Assembly (NCBI GenBank): GCA_947044365.1
Contig: OX345636.1
Span: 55,779,746 to 55,843,745 of the forward strand
From: Petrosia ficiformis
Taxonomy: Eukaryota; Porifera; Demospongiae; Haplosclerida; Petrosiidae
DNA: 64,000 nt
Direction of reading: 5' to 3'
In this document: piece by piece, positions 31,840 to 44,409 of the stretch
Layout: each line of letters starts with the position of its first letter
Numbering within the stretch: position 1 is the first letter of the stretch
Program-made: the position numbers and the translations under genes
Notes under the pieces: generated by a model
Seen by the model: only the letters and a program-made list of their open reading frames with translations
Told to the model about the DNA's origin: nothing
Database searches by the model: none

Positions 31840-32153
31840 TTTTTCAAAGCCACCATAAATACAAAAGATTTCCTTTATTCAATAACAATAATAATGTTAT
31901 AATTATTCTAATTGTTACTATAATTATTATTTAAGGAACAGTGTGTAATTAATTCCCAAATTGCTTCAAAGCCACCCGTATTTCAATAATAATGAATACA
32001 TGTACTATTCTAATTGCTATTATAATTATTAATGAACATAGTGTAATTAATTTCCAAATTGTTTTTTTCAAATCCGCCTTTATTAATTTCATTAATTAAA
32101 CTCAACAGTAATAATGACATATGTTATTATAATTATTAAGGAACTATGTGTAA
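31840..32153. repeat. Three imperfect tandem copies of about 110 bp
   Basis: Three copies of a block containing TTTCAAAGCCACC / TCAAATCCGCC and ending ATTATTAAGGAAC...GTGTAATTAATTTCCAA. They run from the Tc1 remnant into the stop codon region of the BEN gene, so the gene's 3' UTR overlaps the repeat. Confidence 0.6.
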
Positions 32154-33057
32154 TTAATTTCCAACTCTTTTCAGTCTTGCACAGGCCTGCCCTATAGCAT
32201 CTGTACACCTTTTCCAAATTGTTTCAAATTCAACTGCATTACCCCAGTACTGATGGAACAACGAAAACACTAACTGTTTCAACTCTGCTAGTTCTGTTAT
32301 TGGTAGAGCTGGATATTCCCGGTTTCCCATCACTGTGCATTGTAAGAGCACTTGGTCTCCAAAAAAAGATTCTCTTGCCAATTTCATGGCAAGAGTACCT
32401 GCATGTGTGGGACAATTTAGCCTGGAGTGTTTTTGTAGTGTAACTGTAGGGTCTGTTAGTTTCTTTCTGTCTACACTGGATGATGGTAGAGCACCAATCA
32501 TTGCTGATGAGTTATAGCGGATCTGCAAACAACGACTAACTAATTGATCTGCTAAAATGGAGGATGACTGTTCATAAGTTGATGATGATTGATATGGTAC
32601 AACGGAGAATAATGATTGTTGGTAAGTTGACGATGATGGCATAGCTCTGTAAGGTGTACCGTGATATGACTTCTGTGAATGACGTTGAGATAGGTAGTTT
32701 GGTTGAGATGAGTATCTTTGTGTAGGCATTGGAAGCCTGGTTGCCGAAGTGGAAGGTGATGAAAAAGGGACATTAACAGATTGGTTGAAATAAGGAATAG
32801 GATGATAATTCGGTTTCAAAATCAACTTCTAATGGTTCTCCTGTGGCTGGTGATGTCTCTTCATACCAAGCACCTTGATCATGGTCATCAGGCAACATGC
32901 CTTCGTTCTTCTTTTCCAATTCCTCTATTCTAGTCAGAGCATTATATAATTTTTGTTGTAGATCTTCCAATTTTTTCTCAGCTGAGTGAAGTCTATCTGA
33001 AAGTTCCTCAACTGTCATCTCAAGCAACAGTGGATCTTATAAGAGAAAAACAAAGTG

Positions 33058-33247
33058 TTGTTTTAGTTAACTAAAACTATAACTAAATTACAGGTCTATT
33101 GCAATAACTATAACTAACTAAGACGAAAATTGGACACTTTTAGTTAGTTAACTAAAACTAAAACCCTTTTAGTAAGCCTAAAATTGTTGTAGTTAATAAC
33201 TATAACTAAAATTTGAAAAACTAGTCATACAACAACTATAACTAAAA
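33058..33247. repeat. ACTAAAACTATAACTAA-rich repeats in a BEN gene intron
   Basis: Degenerate repeats of TTAGTTAACTAAAACTATAACTAA type fill most of the 289-bp intron between the last two exons. No splice function is evident. Confidence 0.7.
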
Positions 33248-34264
33248 GTGGTCATTATTGTCATGCTAAAACAACACGATATGTACAGGTACACAACAAT
33301 AATTAATTTAAACCATGATTTACCTGAATCAGACATAATTGAAGAATCTATCTCCACACAAACACTTGATTCCTTATTACTATTACCTGTTTCAGGTTCT
33401 TCATTTTGTACATATTATGAATGGGTGTTCTGAGTTTCTTTGGCATTAATCTTTTTCTGAGGTGTTAATTGTAGGGAATCTTGTTTTCTTTCACTGATGG
33501 CAACTATTGAACCTTTCGGTTTCCTTTTGGTGTCTATGATAGTGAAAGAAATACGAATTAATTTTGTATGAGAAAAGTTGGATTGCTTACTGGTTTGGTC
33601 TGGTAAACTATCATCATCTGATTTTCTCTTACTTCCCTTTTTACTACTGCCTCTTTTGTTAGTAGAAAGAGGTTTGTTCTCCTTCTCCTTTACCTGAGTT
33701 TCTGAATCTCCTATATCACATAACAACTAAAAATAAACCATTGGAAAATTGTTTATTACAGTATACCTTTTTAATCTCTTGATGGTTTTGTCTTGGCATT
33801 AGGCATTTTATCCATTTCTTTGTTTTCCAAATTCACACCATCAATAAAGCTTGTCTTCATTTTTATCATTTCTTCTTTTGATCCTGCAGATAGCAAACAT
33901 AAATAAATACAATCTCCTATATCTATCCAACCCTAACAAGTGTATATAGAGAAAAAAAACATCCCTATGATTGCTTTACAAATTTATAAAAGTATCCCTA
34001 TGACTGCTTTGTGGTGTCCAGCATTCAGTAATCATGGCTGACTATCAAGCATGAAAGACAACAGCTTATTATAGTTATTATTTTCATTATCTACTCTCCT
34101 GACCTTTCAAAAGACCTTATAGAACTTTAGGAATATATGTCAGGCAGAATAGCTAGCTATTAGTTCCAGTTTCTAAGTAAGCTACACACCTTTCTTTCTG
34201 CTGGTGTATAGAGCTTGATCGCGCGTTCTTTTACGCGCCACGCCCATTAATTGACCGAGCCCCC

Positions 34265-34410
34265 GGGAATGATGTAACTTCCTTAACTACGTATACAACG
34301 CATACTCGCGTAGGTGACACAAACATATATATACATACACATAAACATAAACATACATCGAACCCGTGGGAAAGCAATCATAGGGATGGCCCTACGGGCC
34401 ATAAAAATGA
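34265..34410. mobile_element. Short dispersed repeat X, uninterrupted copy
   Basis: Runs from ATGATGTAACTTCCTTAACT through a short TATATATACATACA stretch to GAACCCGTGGGAAAGC and GGGATGGCCCTACGGGCC. It is the empty-site counterpart of 26832-27530 and lies immediately next to the end of the second BEN gene exon. Confidence 0.6.
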
Positions 34411-34699
34411 TCACAGTCCTTGACACCACTACTCCACTGTAAGTCACTCCACCCTCCCTCACATTACGTTTCATATTCACATCCGGATATTCTGGAGTAA
34501 CTATTTTCTTCTTCTCAACAATGGAAATGGCATTGTCAGTTTCCCAGTAAATGAGATAAAATGCTTCTATACAAGTAAATAAGACAATTTAAAAAGTCTA
34601 TTTTAGTGGCAGTGCAATGTAGTAATATGTAATTACCTTGGTTTTCTTTCAATGAATTTCTTATCTGAGCTCTCAGCATGGTTATCATTCAGCAGATTT

Positions 34700-35183
34700 C
34701 TGTGTATATACACGTGCAGTTCTCAGAGTGCTTCAGCTGTTTAGTGTTTAACACTTAGGCAATCACGTGATAATATCAATAATAATTAACAATAATTGCA
34801 TAAAGCAGATTATTCGTGATTGGCTTGTTCTGCACAAATATTTGCTGGAAGCTTGCAATACCGAAAACGCTAAAGCTTTTCATCCCATACTAAGTACAGA
34901 CGAAAGCCAGTTAAAATCCAACTTTCTCTACTCGCGGACAACGCCCACTTTTCAGTTTAGCGTTGAGATCTCCAATCTGCTTCAAATGGAAGGATTCAGA
35001 CTAATCTTTGCTGCTGGAACTGAAATTGCACCTTCAGCTATCTCAGTTTAGCTTAAATATTGTTTTCCGCTACTTTGATGATCGAGTCAGCAACACCCGA
35101 AACGTACCTTTCGCATTGACTTTTAATTCAGGACTTTCCTGGGTTGCAGTTCTGATAGATTCTTGTCTATACTTTTCGCAGCT
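34700..35183. other. Spacer, no gene supported
   Basis: A 94-residue open frame (34767-35051) shows no domain, no splice sites that fit, and no compositional sign of coding; it is left out as a gene. Confidence 0.35.
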
Positions 35184-36902
35184 CAGGGGCAGATCCAGAA
35201 ATATTTAATAGGGGGAGTTGTAGTCAGGGCTCGAATTGTAAAATGCCAACAATGTATACTCAAATAATAATTTTTGATGGACGTGTTGGGTGTGGTTTAA
35301 AGTTGAGATCACACCCACATGTGTCGCAGTTGATGGGCAAGGTCACGAAGGAATTTTAGAGTTCCAAAATTCATTGAAGATGAGTATAAAGTTCACTAGT
35401 CACTCTTAGTCTACCTTGAAGACGTGAACTGAGGAAGAAGGCTGTATAGAAGTACAACCAACAAAGTATACTATTAGGAATTGAAGTCAGAACAAGGTAT
35501 ACGCCGTATACTCCCGTATACGCTCAAATCGAGCCCTGGTTGTAGTCCTACGTTGCTTACATGCACATGCAGTGTCACAGTCCATACACTGCAAAAACAA
35601 AGTTGTTAAAATAACTAATATATTTGTTAGCCCAGTTGCAACACTGGGCTAACAAATAAATTGTTTGTTGTTTCACTCAATTCGATTTGTTTGTTATATA
35701 CAATGTCATAGTCTATAAGTATTACAGTAGGAATAGTGTATATAATGTGACAAAAGTTTACTATAACTAGCTGCTTTGACAGTGACACTTACGGTCACGT
35801 AGTCATCTAGTTTTGCAGGCTGTCCATGACTTCACAACAATTACTTATGTTTGATGTTTATAATTGCCAGGCGATAGCGAGGAAATTAATCGTGATAGCA
35901 CTTGGTCTCGTCGCCGGGGCCTTATATATATATATGTCTGTCACGCTTCAGGAATGTTAATTTAACCCCCTAAACCATAGCTGGCTATTAGCTGCATCAC
36001 GTTCACATGTATAGCACCGGCGCACGCATAGTGCTATTTGGAGGGATGGTATTAGTACGGTTGCAGTATGGCAGATTTGAAATGCAAAGAAAGGTGTAAA
36101 AGATTAGCTATACTTCGAAAACGGGCAGAGAGAGAGACAGAGAAGATATTAATAAGAAGAATGCAATTATAGAAAAAGACAAAGAGAGGAAGAAACAACA
36201 AAGGCTGAATGAAAGTAACGTGGAGAACATGCAAACGTTTAGAAGTAACTGCTATTTGACGAAGAACTACCAGAGCATATGTATGTGCCATGGTGTAGTT
36301 GATTTGGTGCTTCTTAATCATAACAGCCTCCTTGCTGGAGCAATAGCCAGACAGTTTAGCATGAGTGTCACAGTCAAACCCAACCAACTGCATTTCCTTC
36401 CTCGTCTGTTAACACTCCATTATAGGAGTTGCATGTCAAGTTTCTACTTCTATTTATGGGAGGAAGCTTTTTTAAAACCCCATGTACAGTTGCATTTACT
36501 GCCTCATCTTCCACCAAACCAACTCCCTCAAACTAAACATTCTAAACCTCTCTTCGTCATCTTCAACTCCTCTCACGTGTTCTCACTGACACTGATCCTC
36601 CGCCTACAGGATATACTTCCGGTTCTGTGAATTGCGAGGCGATGCTGAGTCAGCACTTCCTTGTAATAAAAATGAAATTAAATAACCAGTCAAAATAACA
36701 AATCAATTTTTACAGTGTACCCATGATTATATTTCTTTTTGTAATCATTGCACCATGTTAATAAATATATAGACTTCAAAGTAACATTTCATTCTACAAC
36801 ATTTTCCTTTGATCTATGCATACTTCAAATTTTGTTCAGAGCTGGAGCCAAAAGGGGGGGTTGTAACCCCCTCAACCCCTCCCTGGATCTGCCACTGCAG
36901 CT
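35184..36902. mobile_element. Candidate hAT-like non-autonomous element
   Basis: The ends read CAGGGGCAGATCCAG (35184) and CTGGATCTGCCACT (36883-36896), inverted copies of a 'CAGTGGCGGATCCAG'-type terminus common in hAT elements. GCAGCT flanks both ends (35178-35183 and 36897-36902) and may be part of a target duplication. Inside are a CACTGCAAAAA-ended segment (about 35587-36718) and a short frame from ATG 36068 that stops soon. No transposase is recognised. Confidence 0.35.
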
Positions 36903-37120
36903 TCTAGAATTCTAGATATTGTTCTGCCGCTGCAATACGAATTATGATATATATCAAAAATAGTTATCAGTACCGGAAAATCGCGAAACGATAAACATCG
37001 TTTTAACAAAACGCTCAGCATTGTTTTAAAAAACGATATCAACCGTAATTTTCAACGAATGGAGCCGTAAAACGATCGTTCTACGAATACGAAACGTTAA
37101 CATTTTTATGTCCTCTACTG

Positions 37121-37210
37121 TACATGTATAACACATGTATAGTATAGTAGATATCATAGTACATGTATAACACATGTATAGTATAGTAGATATTATAGTA
37201 CATGTGTGAT
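37121..37210. repeat. 39-bp tandem repeat, about 2.3 copies
   Basis: Unit TACATGTATAACACATGTAT plus AGTATAGTAGATATCATAG, repeated at 37121 and 37160 and partly at 37199. Confidence 0.85.
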
Positions 37211-38569
37211 ACATACAGTGTTTCCATTATGTGCATTGTTCAACGCTTTTTTTTTTAACTGTCTACAGGAAACCACACCCACAATTATTTATTAATAATA
37301 CTTGAGAAAGTTTATTTAAGCCTCGTTGTGATCGATCAGCTCATTAAACTCCCAAAGCATGTTCTCAGGAAGCTTGGCAATTATACTTGCTGCAAAGAAA
37401 ATATTAATATAACAAACTATGCTTAGTAGATAAAAATTTGAACTCTTTAACGACATGTATAAATGACTATATATTCGAAATGCCACTTGATACTAGGTAT
37501 AAATGAACAGCTTTCTCGCTATAACTAGAAGTAATTCTACTTGCCATCAAACAATCATTATTACAATGTGGGTGTGTGCAATTTAGGTATGCATCCGCCC
37601 CCCTCTAGATCCGCCTTTGTGTTTATTAACACCTAGGTGTCTGTTAGAATGGTATTAGAAATTCTCAATCTATCAGAACGGTGGGGTAGACTGTCCTGTA
37701 TACTATGAATATTCCTGTATGTAGTTTTATTTCTATAGCGTAGAGTTACATAAAATTGAGCAAGCAGACAAGAAAAAAGCAGCAATTGGTACTTATGTGT
37801 TTCTCAATGTAGTATATTTGAGTTGAGTGACTCTGAGGCTGGATGATACCTAGTGGGATTCTGATTACTGGAATGACTAAATCATGTTATAATTTTTACT
37901 ACAATTTTTTTGAGTAATTAAATATTGTGATTGTATAGTTCAGTTTAGTTTTATATTATAATGATTAATTTTTTTCTTCATTGAAAGTTTCAAATTTAAC
38001 TTGATTTCAAGCTGTGATTCGACGGCAATATCCTCCAAAAAAGATGAGTTGTGTTTCCATGCACCACCAGAAGTCTTCAGAAAGTGGTAAAAAGCAATCA
38101 TGAGTTATAAAAATTTATGCCTGAAAGGTATTAGAAAAAGTCTGTCTTTTATTTTAAACCTTGTATAATTTCACATTGGTAGCTCACTGACACCCCCAGA
38201 GCAGAGCCCAGACCCTCCTATACAGGCGAGGGTTACTAAAATATTATCTCATCGGCACCAGTTTGCTTTACTGTTGGCAAGAAAGCGCTTAGCTTCTGTA
38301 GTATTTACAATCACTGCAGCACACTTACATAGACTCTAAGCTGCACAAAAAAGCTACTAAGACATAATTATTCAAACTCAGATGCAGATTCAGAGCGGAT
38401 TGATGGAATGTGCAGTATCCACAGGAAAGCTTATCATCTGAATTTTCTATTTTCAATTCCGAAAACAATTGTCTACTGAACTATTTGACTGCTACAGTTA
38501 TGGCAGGATTGAGATATCTACAATGGCAAAGCATTTTTATGTTGACTCTGCAGAAATGTTCTTTACATA
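37211..38569. other. Spacer with transposon-like debris
   Basis: No exon supported. A hAT-type end motif, CTAGATCCGCC, appears near 37602-37612, and 38160-38460 may belong to the same decayed hAT gene as the next feature. Confidence 0.35.
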
Positions 38570-38677
38570 GCTGACTGTGAAAAAGGATTTCGTACTTTGA
38601 GTAGAATAAATAATAAGAACCTTTTTTGTCTTACCAACATTGCAGTCCCTGAACTCATTATTGCGCAGAAAAGCTAA
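38570..38677 (+). pseudogene. hAT transposase C-terminal remnant
   Basis: A short open stretch reads ADCEKGFRTLSRINNKN, then NIAVPELIIAQKS-stop. The 'CE.GFS.L.RIK' block is the hallmark of the hAT C-terminal dimerisation region. Upstream sequence (38400-38560) may continue it in broken frames. It is too short to place in a family. Confidence 0.5.
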
Positions 38678-39383
38678 GCTAGTAACATCTTTTGTGGTTG
38701 CAATTGGAATACAAATAATACACCATGAGTTTGACCTATAATGTTATGTATTATGTAGCTACATTTTATTAACATGTTTGTTGCCATATGCCTTATTGTT
38801 ACATGTAGTTTATGCTGGTCACAATATAGATCAAGATCAAGGTCAATTGAACTATGCATGAATTATAAATATTGCCTAAATTAATCAGCATGAAGGAAAA
38901 TATAATTGCACTGAAGATTAAAATAACTTATTTCTATAGATAAGAGTCTAGTTTGGCAAAAGCTGTAAAATAGCCCCATATCTGCTCCTGTAGACACTTC
39001 AAAAATGTAGTGCTAATGGTGTATTATACATTATTTCAGCTTGCCTTAAGTTTCAAACCAGTGGGAAAGCATTTCTATATTTTTCAGAGTGTGACGCGCA
39101 TACGTGTACATAGATGGAATTCTATTTCACTCCAGTAGTCCAGTAGGCTTGCACCAATAATAATCAATTATAACGTCAAATATCTCATATTAGTTGCACA
39201 AAGAAGGTTTGGAAAACTACAGTGATTTATTTATCATGATTTTATTAGACAGGAAATTCAAACTCCAATTATTGGCACTAGTACATGTATATGTAATAAA
39301 TTCATTTATTTTAACAATTTTTTTTTCGATGATATTTACTTCAAACATACACTGTAAGAATTGTTTGTTAATATACTGGTCAA

Positions 39384-39826
39384 TACGTTGTAAAAATGAA
39401 TGGTTTTTTTTAACTCTCATTTGGTTACTCAAGTTTCAATTCCTCCTGAAACTGTACAAAGCAATGCTGATTTCTTTTGTTGCCGAGTACAATAGATAAT
39501 ACTTGATGTTATAAGTATAAATTCATGTACATAAAATTATACTTTGTTTTCACAGGTGTTAGACAATGGGTTGTATATACCAGGAGCCCATAAAACTAGT
39601 TTTGTGCATGGGCTTCTCGATGTATACCTATAATACCATGCTATCTACATTGCATTGATATACTTGTATCGATGCTTTATTTTGACATGTACTTTATATA
39701 CTAGTCAAGATCAAATGAAACTAGTACTTACTTGCAGGAGAAACAAATCAGCTTTCAGGAATGTAGGATTGCATTGAAACTCCTATAACCAACTGAAGGT
39801 TAAAATAACTCATTACGTTGTACAGT
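39384..39826. mobile_element. CACTG-type hairpin MITE, degenerate copy
   Basis: The left part (TGTAAAAATGAATGGTT, then CATTTGGTTACTCAAGTTTC) and right part (GCATTGAAACTCCTATAACC...GTTGTACAGTG) are inverted copies of each other. They match the better-preserved element at 43833-44269. Confidence 0.55.
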
Positions 39827-41349
39827 GTAGTTATAGATTGAGATCAAATGAAATAAAAATTCTAAATATGTTTGCTGTATAATATTATGAAGAAAACCAA
39901 AAAATCAGCTTGATTTAGTTTCAGGGGGATATTAATATTACATCGAAACTAATGTAACCAAATGTGGGATATATAACTCTTAAGTTTCTTAATTATAGGG
40001 ATAATTGTCAATTTATTAAAATCATGCTTATTATTAGGTCAATATCACTTGAAATGGAGAACTAAACACACTACTATATATACGAATCGGGGGATCTTAG
40101 TATTGCTGGGCAGGACACCAGGAGAATCTCCCTAGTATACATGACAGTGAAGAGAAGAGAAAATTTACATCATATTTTGATATATTTCATTTACCTACAT
40201 TCAAGTGGGAGTTTAAATCCAGTAAATGTAGTCCACCTGCTGGAGTGAGGTACTATGCTTCTACTAGTATAGGTAACAATATCGTATACTTTGGAGGAAA
40301 CTGTAAACCTGACGATAGTTACCATAATAACTTCTACGAACTCAACACTCTTAGTAATAATGCCTGGAGGGAGATTGTTAGCAGTACTCCCGGTAATGCA
40401 CCAATGAGAAACATGGCTGTAAAATGATATCATTCAATATCAATAGAGAATATATTTTGTTACTGTTTGGTGGGTACGGATCCACACCAATCACTAAACA
40501 AGCTAATTCCCAGTATATTCCTGTTCCAAACATCCCGAATCGTTTCTACACAAATGAAACCCACATAATATGTGTATCTTCATCACCAGGTATTACATGA
40601 CTCAAATTATGTATACATCATAATGACATCATGTATTTCATCAGGTAAATGGATAGTACCTGTCATAACAGGTACTCATCCCCCACTAACTGTCTATTAC
40701 ACTATGAATACACTTCCTGGTAATGAAGGTGTTATATTTGGAGGGACTACTATTAATGAGACTGATGTACATTGTGAAGATGATCTGTTTATCTTTACTT
40801 ATTCACACAATATAAATGCAATAGTGAGTTAACAATTTGTTAAGTGGTTACTATTAATAATGCTTATAATACTGTTTCATTAATAATATAATGTTGAATG
40901 TCTTGTGTACATTAATCAGTACTATAATATTTTCAACAGTTGTGTATTAAAATTGAGACCAGTCTCTTCTAGTCTAGACACATATGGAATTAAACTCTAA
41001 TTGATTGACTGATCTTTAGTTAAGACAAATTGCCAAATCATTGGATCTACCAACTAAGGCATCACCTGAATACTTTAAATGACAGAAGGAAAACTTGTGG
41101 ATTTGGGACATGAACCCAAAATCATACAAACCATAATTCAGGAAAGAACTACTGGAATGCAAGCATTTATGATATATGCAGGAGTTTTCCTAATGTCGAA
41201 ACCTGTATGTCATGATTTTGAAATGGAGTAATACAAGTTAGATTCTACCCTAGAAGCATTGAAATGATAGAAAGTGTCCTACCTAGAATTGTAAACAACT
41301 ACAGACTGCATGAACAAAATAATACAATTACAATAATTTAACAATAATA

Positions 41350-41995
41350 AGAGTCTAAGGGTAATAGGGGCAATAGACTAATCGAACCATCTAGTAGCTG
41401 GTTCCCTCAAATGTTTCCTTCAGGATAGCTGGAGTCCATTTCGTCTCAGTTTCGTCGGGTAAAGGCATCAATGTACCTCAACATATTCTCAAACTTTAAA
41501 TCGGCAAAGTTGGAGGTCCTTTCTTACCAGAAGGATTTAATGCTGTGATTGCGTGTAGCGGCTCTGTGTGCGCCATTTTTGATAAGATGAATCGGAGATA
41601 CGAGATGAACCGAAGGTTGGGCTACGGCGTCGGAGTGGACACCGAGCAGAAGCAGGAAAGTTGTTGGTTAATCCAGACAGCAGGACGGTGACCATGGAAC
41701 TCACAACCTGCTAAACAGTGTATAACAACTTACCTGCCAAATCAACCAGCCCTGAAAATGGATAGTGCTGAAACGTAACACTTAGTTGCCTGTGGACAAG
41801 CAATTGTCCATGCCCAAGTAGTAAGTGGTCTCCACATTGACTCCGTGGTGGTGCAGTTCCTGGTGCAAGCATGAGCAAAGTGGCCTCTAGTGCAGATCTT
41901 GGTTGTAGTAGCCAATATTCAAAAGAGGATCTTGGAGAAGGGTTTTTGAACAGCAGTTGGACACAGGTAACTCAATCCGAGGGAAAGGGAGGTGT
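41350..41995 (+). pseudogene. Decayed 28S rRNA fragment
   Basis: The sequence contains ACTAATCGAACCATCTAGTA, GCTGGTTCCCTC, ATTCTCAAACTTTAAAT, GACAGCAGGACGGTGACCAT, CCCTGAAAATGGAT, GTGCAGATCTTGG and GTAGTAGCCAATATTCAAA in the order of the eukaryotic 28S rRNA core. Substitutions and indels against that conserved core are frequent, so it is not functional. It occupies the place of the missing kelch exons in the decayed gene copy. The open frame at 41871 is an artefact of this fragment. Confidence 0.8.
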
Positions 41996-43199
41996 ATCCA
42001 TTCTTAGTGGTGGTCACTGTGGTTTGCACTGTGGGATGGAGGTACCTAGCCTTAAAAAGAAATCTGGTTAACATTCTATACCTTGTAATCTTCCATACGT
42101 AAATATATATTATTTAAGGTACATGCTGATGTACTTGCGAAGACACAACTTCATTACTATAATATAATATTATAATAACTGATCAACATTTAACTTTTAA
42201 TATAGTACGTATAACTTTGTATGTATATTAATTTTGTGTTTGTATGTAGATTTTACTGTTATTATCTTAATACCTCTAGTGTATATTGATGATGAGTGGA
42301 TGTTGAAACGTATTTGGAATAGGGAACAAAACTGGTTTAAAACAGAAGAGATGATAATACGTGAGAAAGAAGCAGAGAAATGGAGTATTGATATGAAAGA
42401 GAAAGATATAAAACTTACCTTATTACAATCTAGTGAATCATCTCTTAAATTCACAGTAGACATGTTGAACAAACGTGAGATAACATAATCAATTAATAGA
42501 AGGTAAGTGTACAATTAATAAATACTATTATTATAATGTATATGAGTCTGTATATTACTACAGCAGACACATACAAAGCATGTAATTAATGAATACACAA
42601 ATTTAAAGAAAATATATTAAAGGTAATTTGATTGTTTTCTGGATTTACATTGATATTTTTAATTTACAGAAGAAACTAATGATTTGACATCTTGTACAAT
42701 GAAAATAGATGAAGGGTTGATGGAAATGGTAGATAAAACAAACCTTCACATCAAGAATAGTAAAAAAATACAGAAAGCTGAAGAGAAGATGATATCAAAC
42801 TCATGCAATGTGGAAAGGGATTATAATAATAAGAGTATTGAATTTGATTATATGGTAACAGTAACAGGTTAGACATATAGAATATATATTGTTATTTATG
42901 ACATAATTATATTATATAAAGATTACACATACAGATCATCTATATGGTGTACATGTTGCAGCAGAGAAGCTATTCTGTGTATATGGAGACACATATCAAT
43001 CCCTGAACTGGGATGAGTATGGTTTCAGAATGAATATACAACAAGGATCATTTTCATCATCACAAGTATGTGAAGTAGCTATTAAATCTTTTGTTGCTGG
43101 AACCTTCAACTTTCCTGAAGATGTAGAGTTAGTCAGTGCAGTATATTTCATTTGCCAAACCTCTTCTAAAACCTGTTGAATTAGAGATACAGCATTGTG

Positions 43200-43749
43200 T
43201 ATGTGTGAAGATTGAAATCCTTTATAACATCTGTTATTCATTAAACTTAATTTTTCAAAAAAGTTTAGAAAACCAGTACAACTAAAAATGTCAAAAATCA
43301 AAGTTGTTTATAATTATAATTATCAGTAGACATGATAGGTAAAAACGCTAAGTTATTAAAAACATTAAGTTATTAATAATTTCCACTGATGGGTGGGGCG
43401 TCTTGTTGTAATTGATATCTGAACAGTTTTTAGAGGGAGTTGTTTCGACACTTTTAACAGATGTGTCTCTCTGCTGGCTGGGAACATCTGTTAAAAGTGT
43501 CGAAACAACAAGACGCCCCACCCATCAGTGGAAATTATTAATAACTTAATGTTTTTAATAACTTAGCGTTTTTACCTATCATGTCTACTGATAAGTATAA
43601 TTATAAACAACTTTGATTTTTGACATTTTTAGTTGTACTGGTTTTCTAAACTTTTTTGAAAAATTAAGTTTAATGAATAACAGATGTTATAAAGGATTTC
43701 AATCTTCACACATAATTGTCCAAACTCTTCAATCAACTTTCTCTTTTAA
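43200..43749. mobile_element. Long foldback element inside the ZU5 pseudo-exon
   Basis: Left arm 43200-43463 and right arm 43485-43714 are inverted copies (ATGTGTGAAGATTGAAATCC ... GGATTTCAATCTTCACACAT) with a 21-base loop. The left arm has an about 30-base unpaired insert at about 43409-43439. The disrupted coding sequence resumes after GCATTGTGTAT at 43750-43760, repeated at 43192-43202 on the left side: an 11-bp target duplication. The last 35 bases before it are not part of the arm. Confidence 0.8.
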
Positions 43750-43832
43750 GCATTGTGTATCTCTTACCAGAGAAGATCAAGCTCAATATCTCAGCTTTTT
43801 GATATCAAATGAGGCAGATGCTGCTTGTTGTA

Positions 43833-44269
43833 CACTGTAAAAATTAACCAGTTATTTTAACCTTCATTTGGTTACAGGAGTTTCAATGCAGTATTGATAA
43901 TATGTTTTAGAGGTATAAACTATTATTTATTCTATTCTCCGTGGAGAAACAAAGTTATTTGTTGACAAATTTCATGAGTTTGTTCTTATAACAACAAATA
44001 AGAAATATTAAAAAAAAAAACAATTGTGTATATATAATTATTATACATATAATAATTATATATCTATTTGGACACAAATGTTTTGAAAAAAAAATTATTT
44101 GTACAAAATCTTGGAATTTGTCAACAAATAACTTTGTTTCTCCACAGAAAATTGAATAAAAATTTACAATAATAATTTATACCCCAGAAGCAAAATATTT
44201 ATTGTCAATATAGCATTGAAACTCCTGTAACCAAATAAGTGTTAAAATAACCAGTTCATTTTTACAGTG
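43833..44269. mobile_element. CACTG-type hairpin MITE in the same ZU5 pseudo-exon
   Basis: Ends CACTGTAAAAATTAACCAGT and its inverse (...TTTTTACAGTG) are flanked by TA on both sides (43831-43832, 44270-44271). The arms extend about 200 bp, including GGAGAAACAAAGTTATTTGT. The ZU5 reading frame continues on the right as NNFDLLEGGVFYPGKRYGKI. A TA duplication suggests mobilisation by a Tc1/mariner-type enzyme. Confidence 0.75.
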
Positions 44270-44409
44270 TAACAATTTCGATTTGTTGGAAGGAGGTGTA
44301 TTCTATCCAGGTAAAAGATATGGGAAGATTAAGCAGATTCACTTTTTTAAGACTTATATTGGTAACAAGAAGAGTCTATCTCCTGATAGTTGATCTGAGA
44401 CAAAGATAA

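Larger units (their letters stand above)
32154..34679 (-). pseudogene. BEN-domain protein gene, probably decayed
   Basis: Six minus-strand exons can be traced, mostly with phase-1 borders: 34637-34679 (start MLRAQIRNSLKENQ), about 34415-34566 (FYLIYWETDNAISIVEKKKI, VNMKRNVREGGVTYSGVVV), about 33767-33883, 33591-33726, 33324-33533 (KRKPKGSIVAIS) and 32154-33035. The last encodes a coiled coil (MTVEELSDRLHSAEKKLEDL), a Ser/Pro/Gln-rich linker and a C-terminal BEN domain (THAGTLAMKLARESFFGDQV, ELAELKQLVFSLFHQYW, WKRCTDAIGQACARLKR). BEN domains bind DNA or chromatin proteins. Damage: repeat X abuts the second exon's donor, stops TAA lie in the third exon and at 33415-33417, and a frameshift at about 32770-32840 separates coiled coil from BEN. 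If alternative splicing avoids these, a product is still possible. Confidence 0.6.

Noticed and set aside
36220..36630. 136-residue frame in the hAT-like region
   Set aside because: No recognisable domain, the opposite strand has a similar open frame, and the ATG at 36068 in another frame stops early; coding cannot be supported.
41871..42071. 66-residue frame starting MSKVASSADLGCSS
   Set aside because: It is a frame through the 28S rRNA relic.
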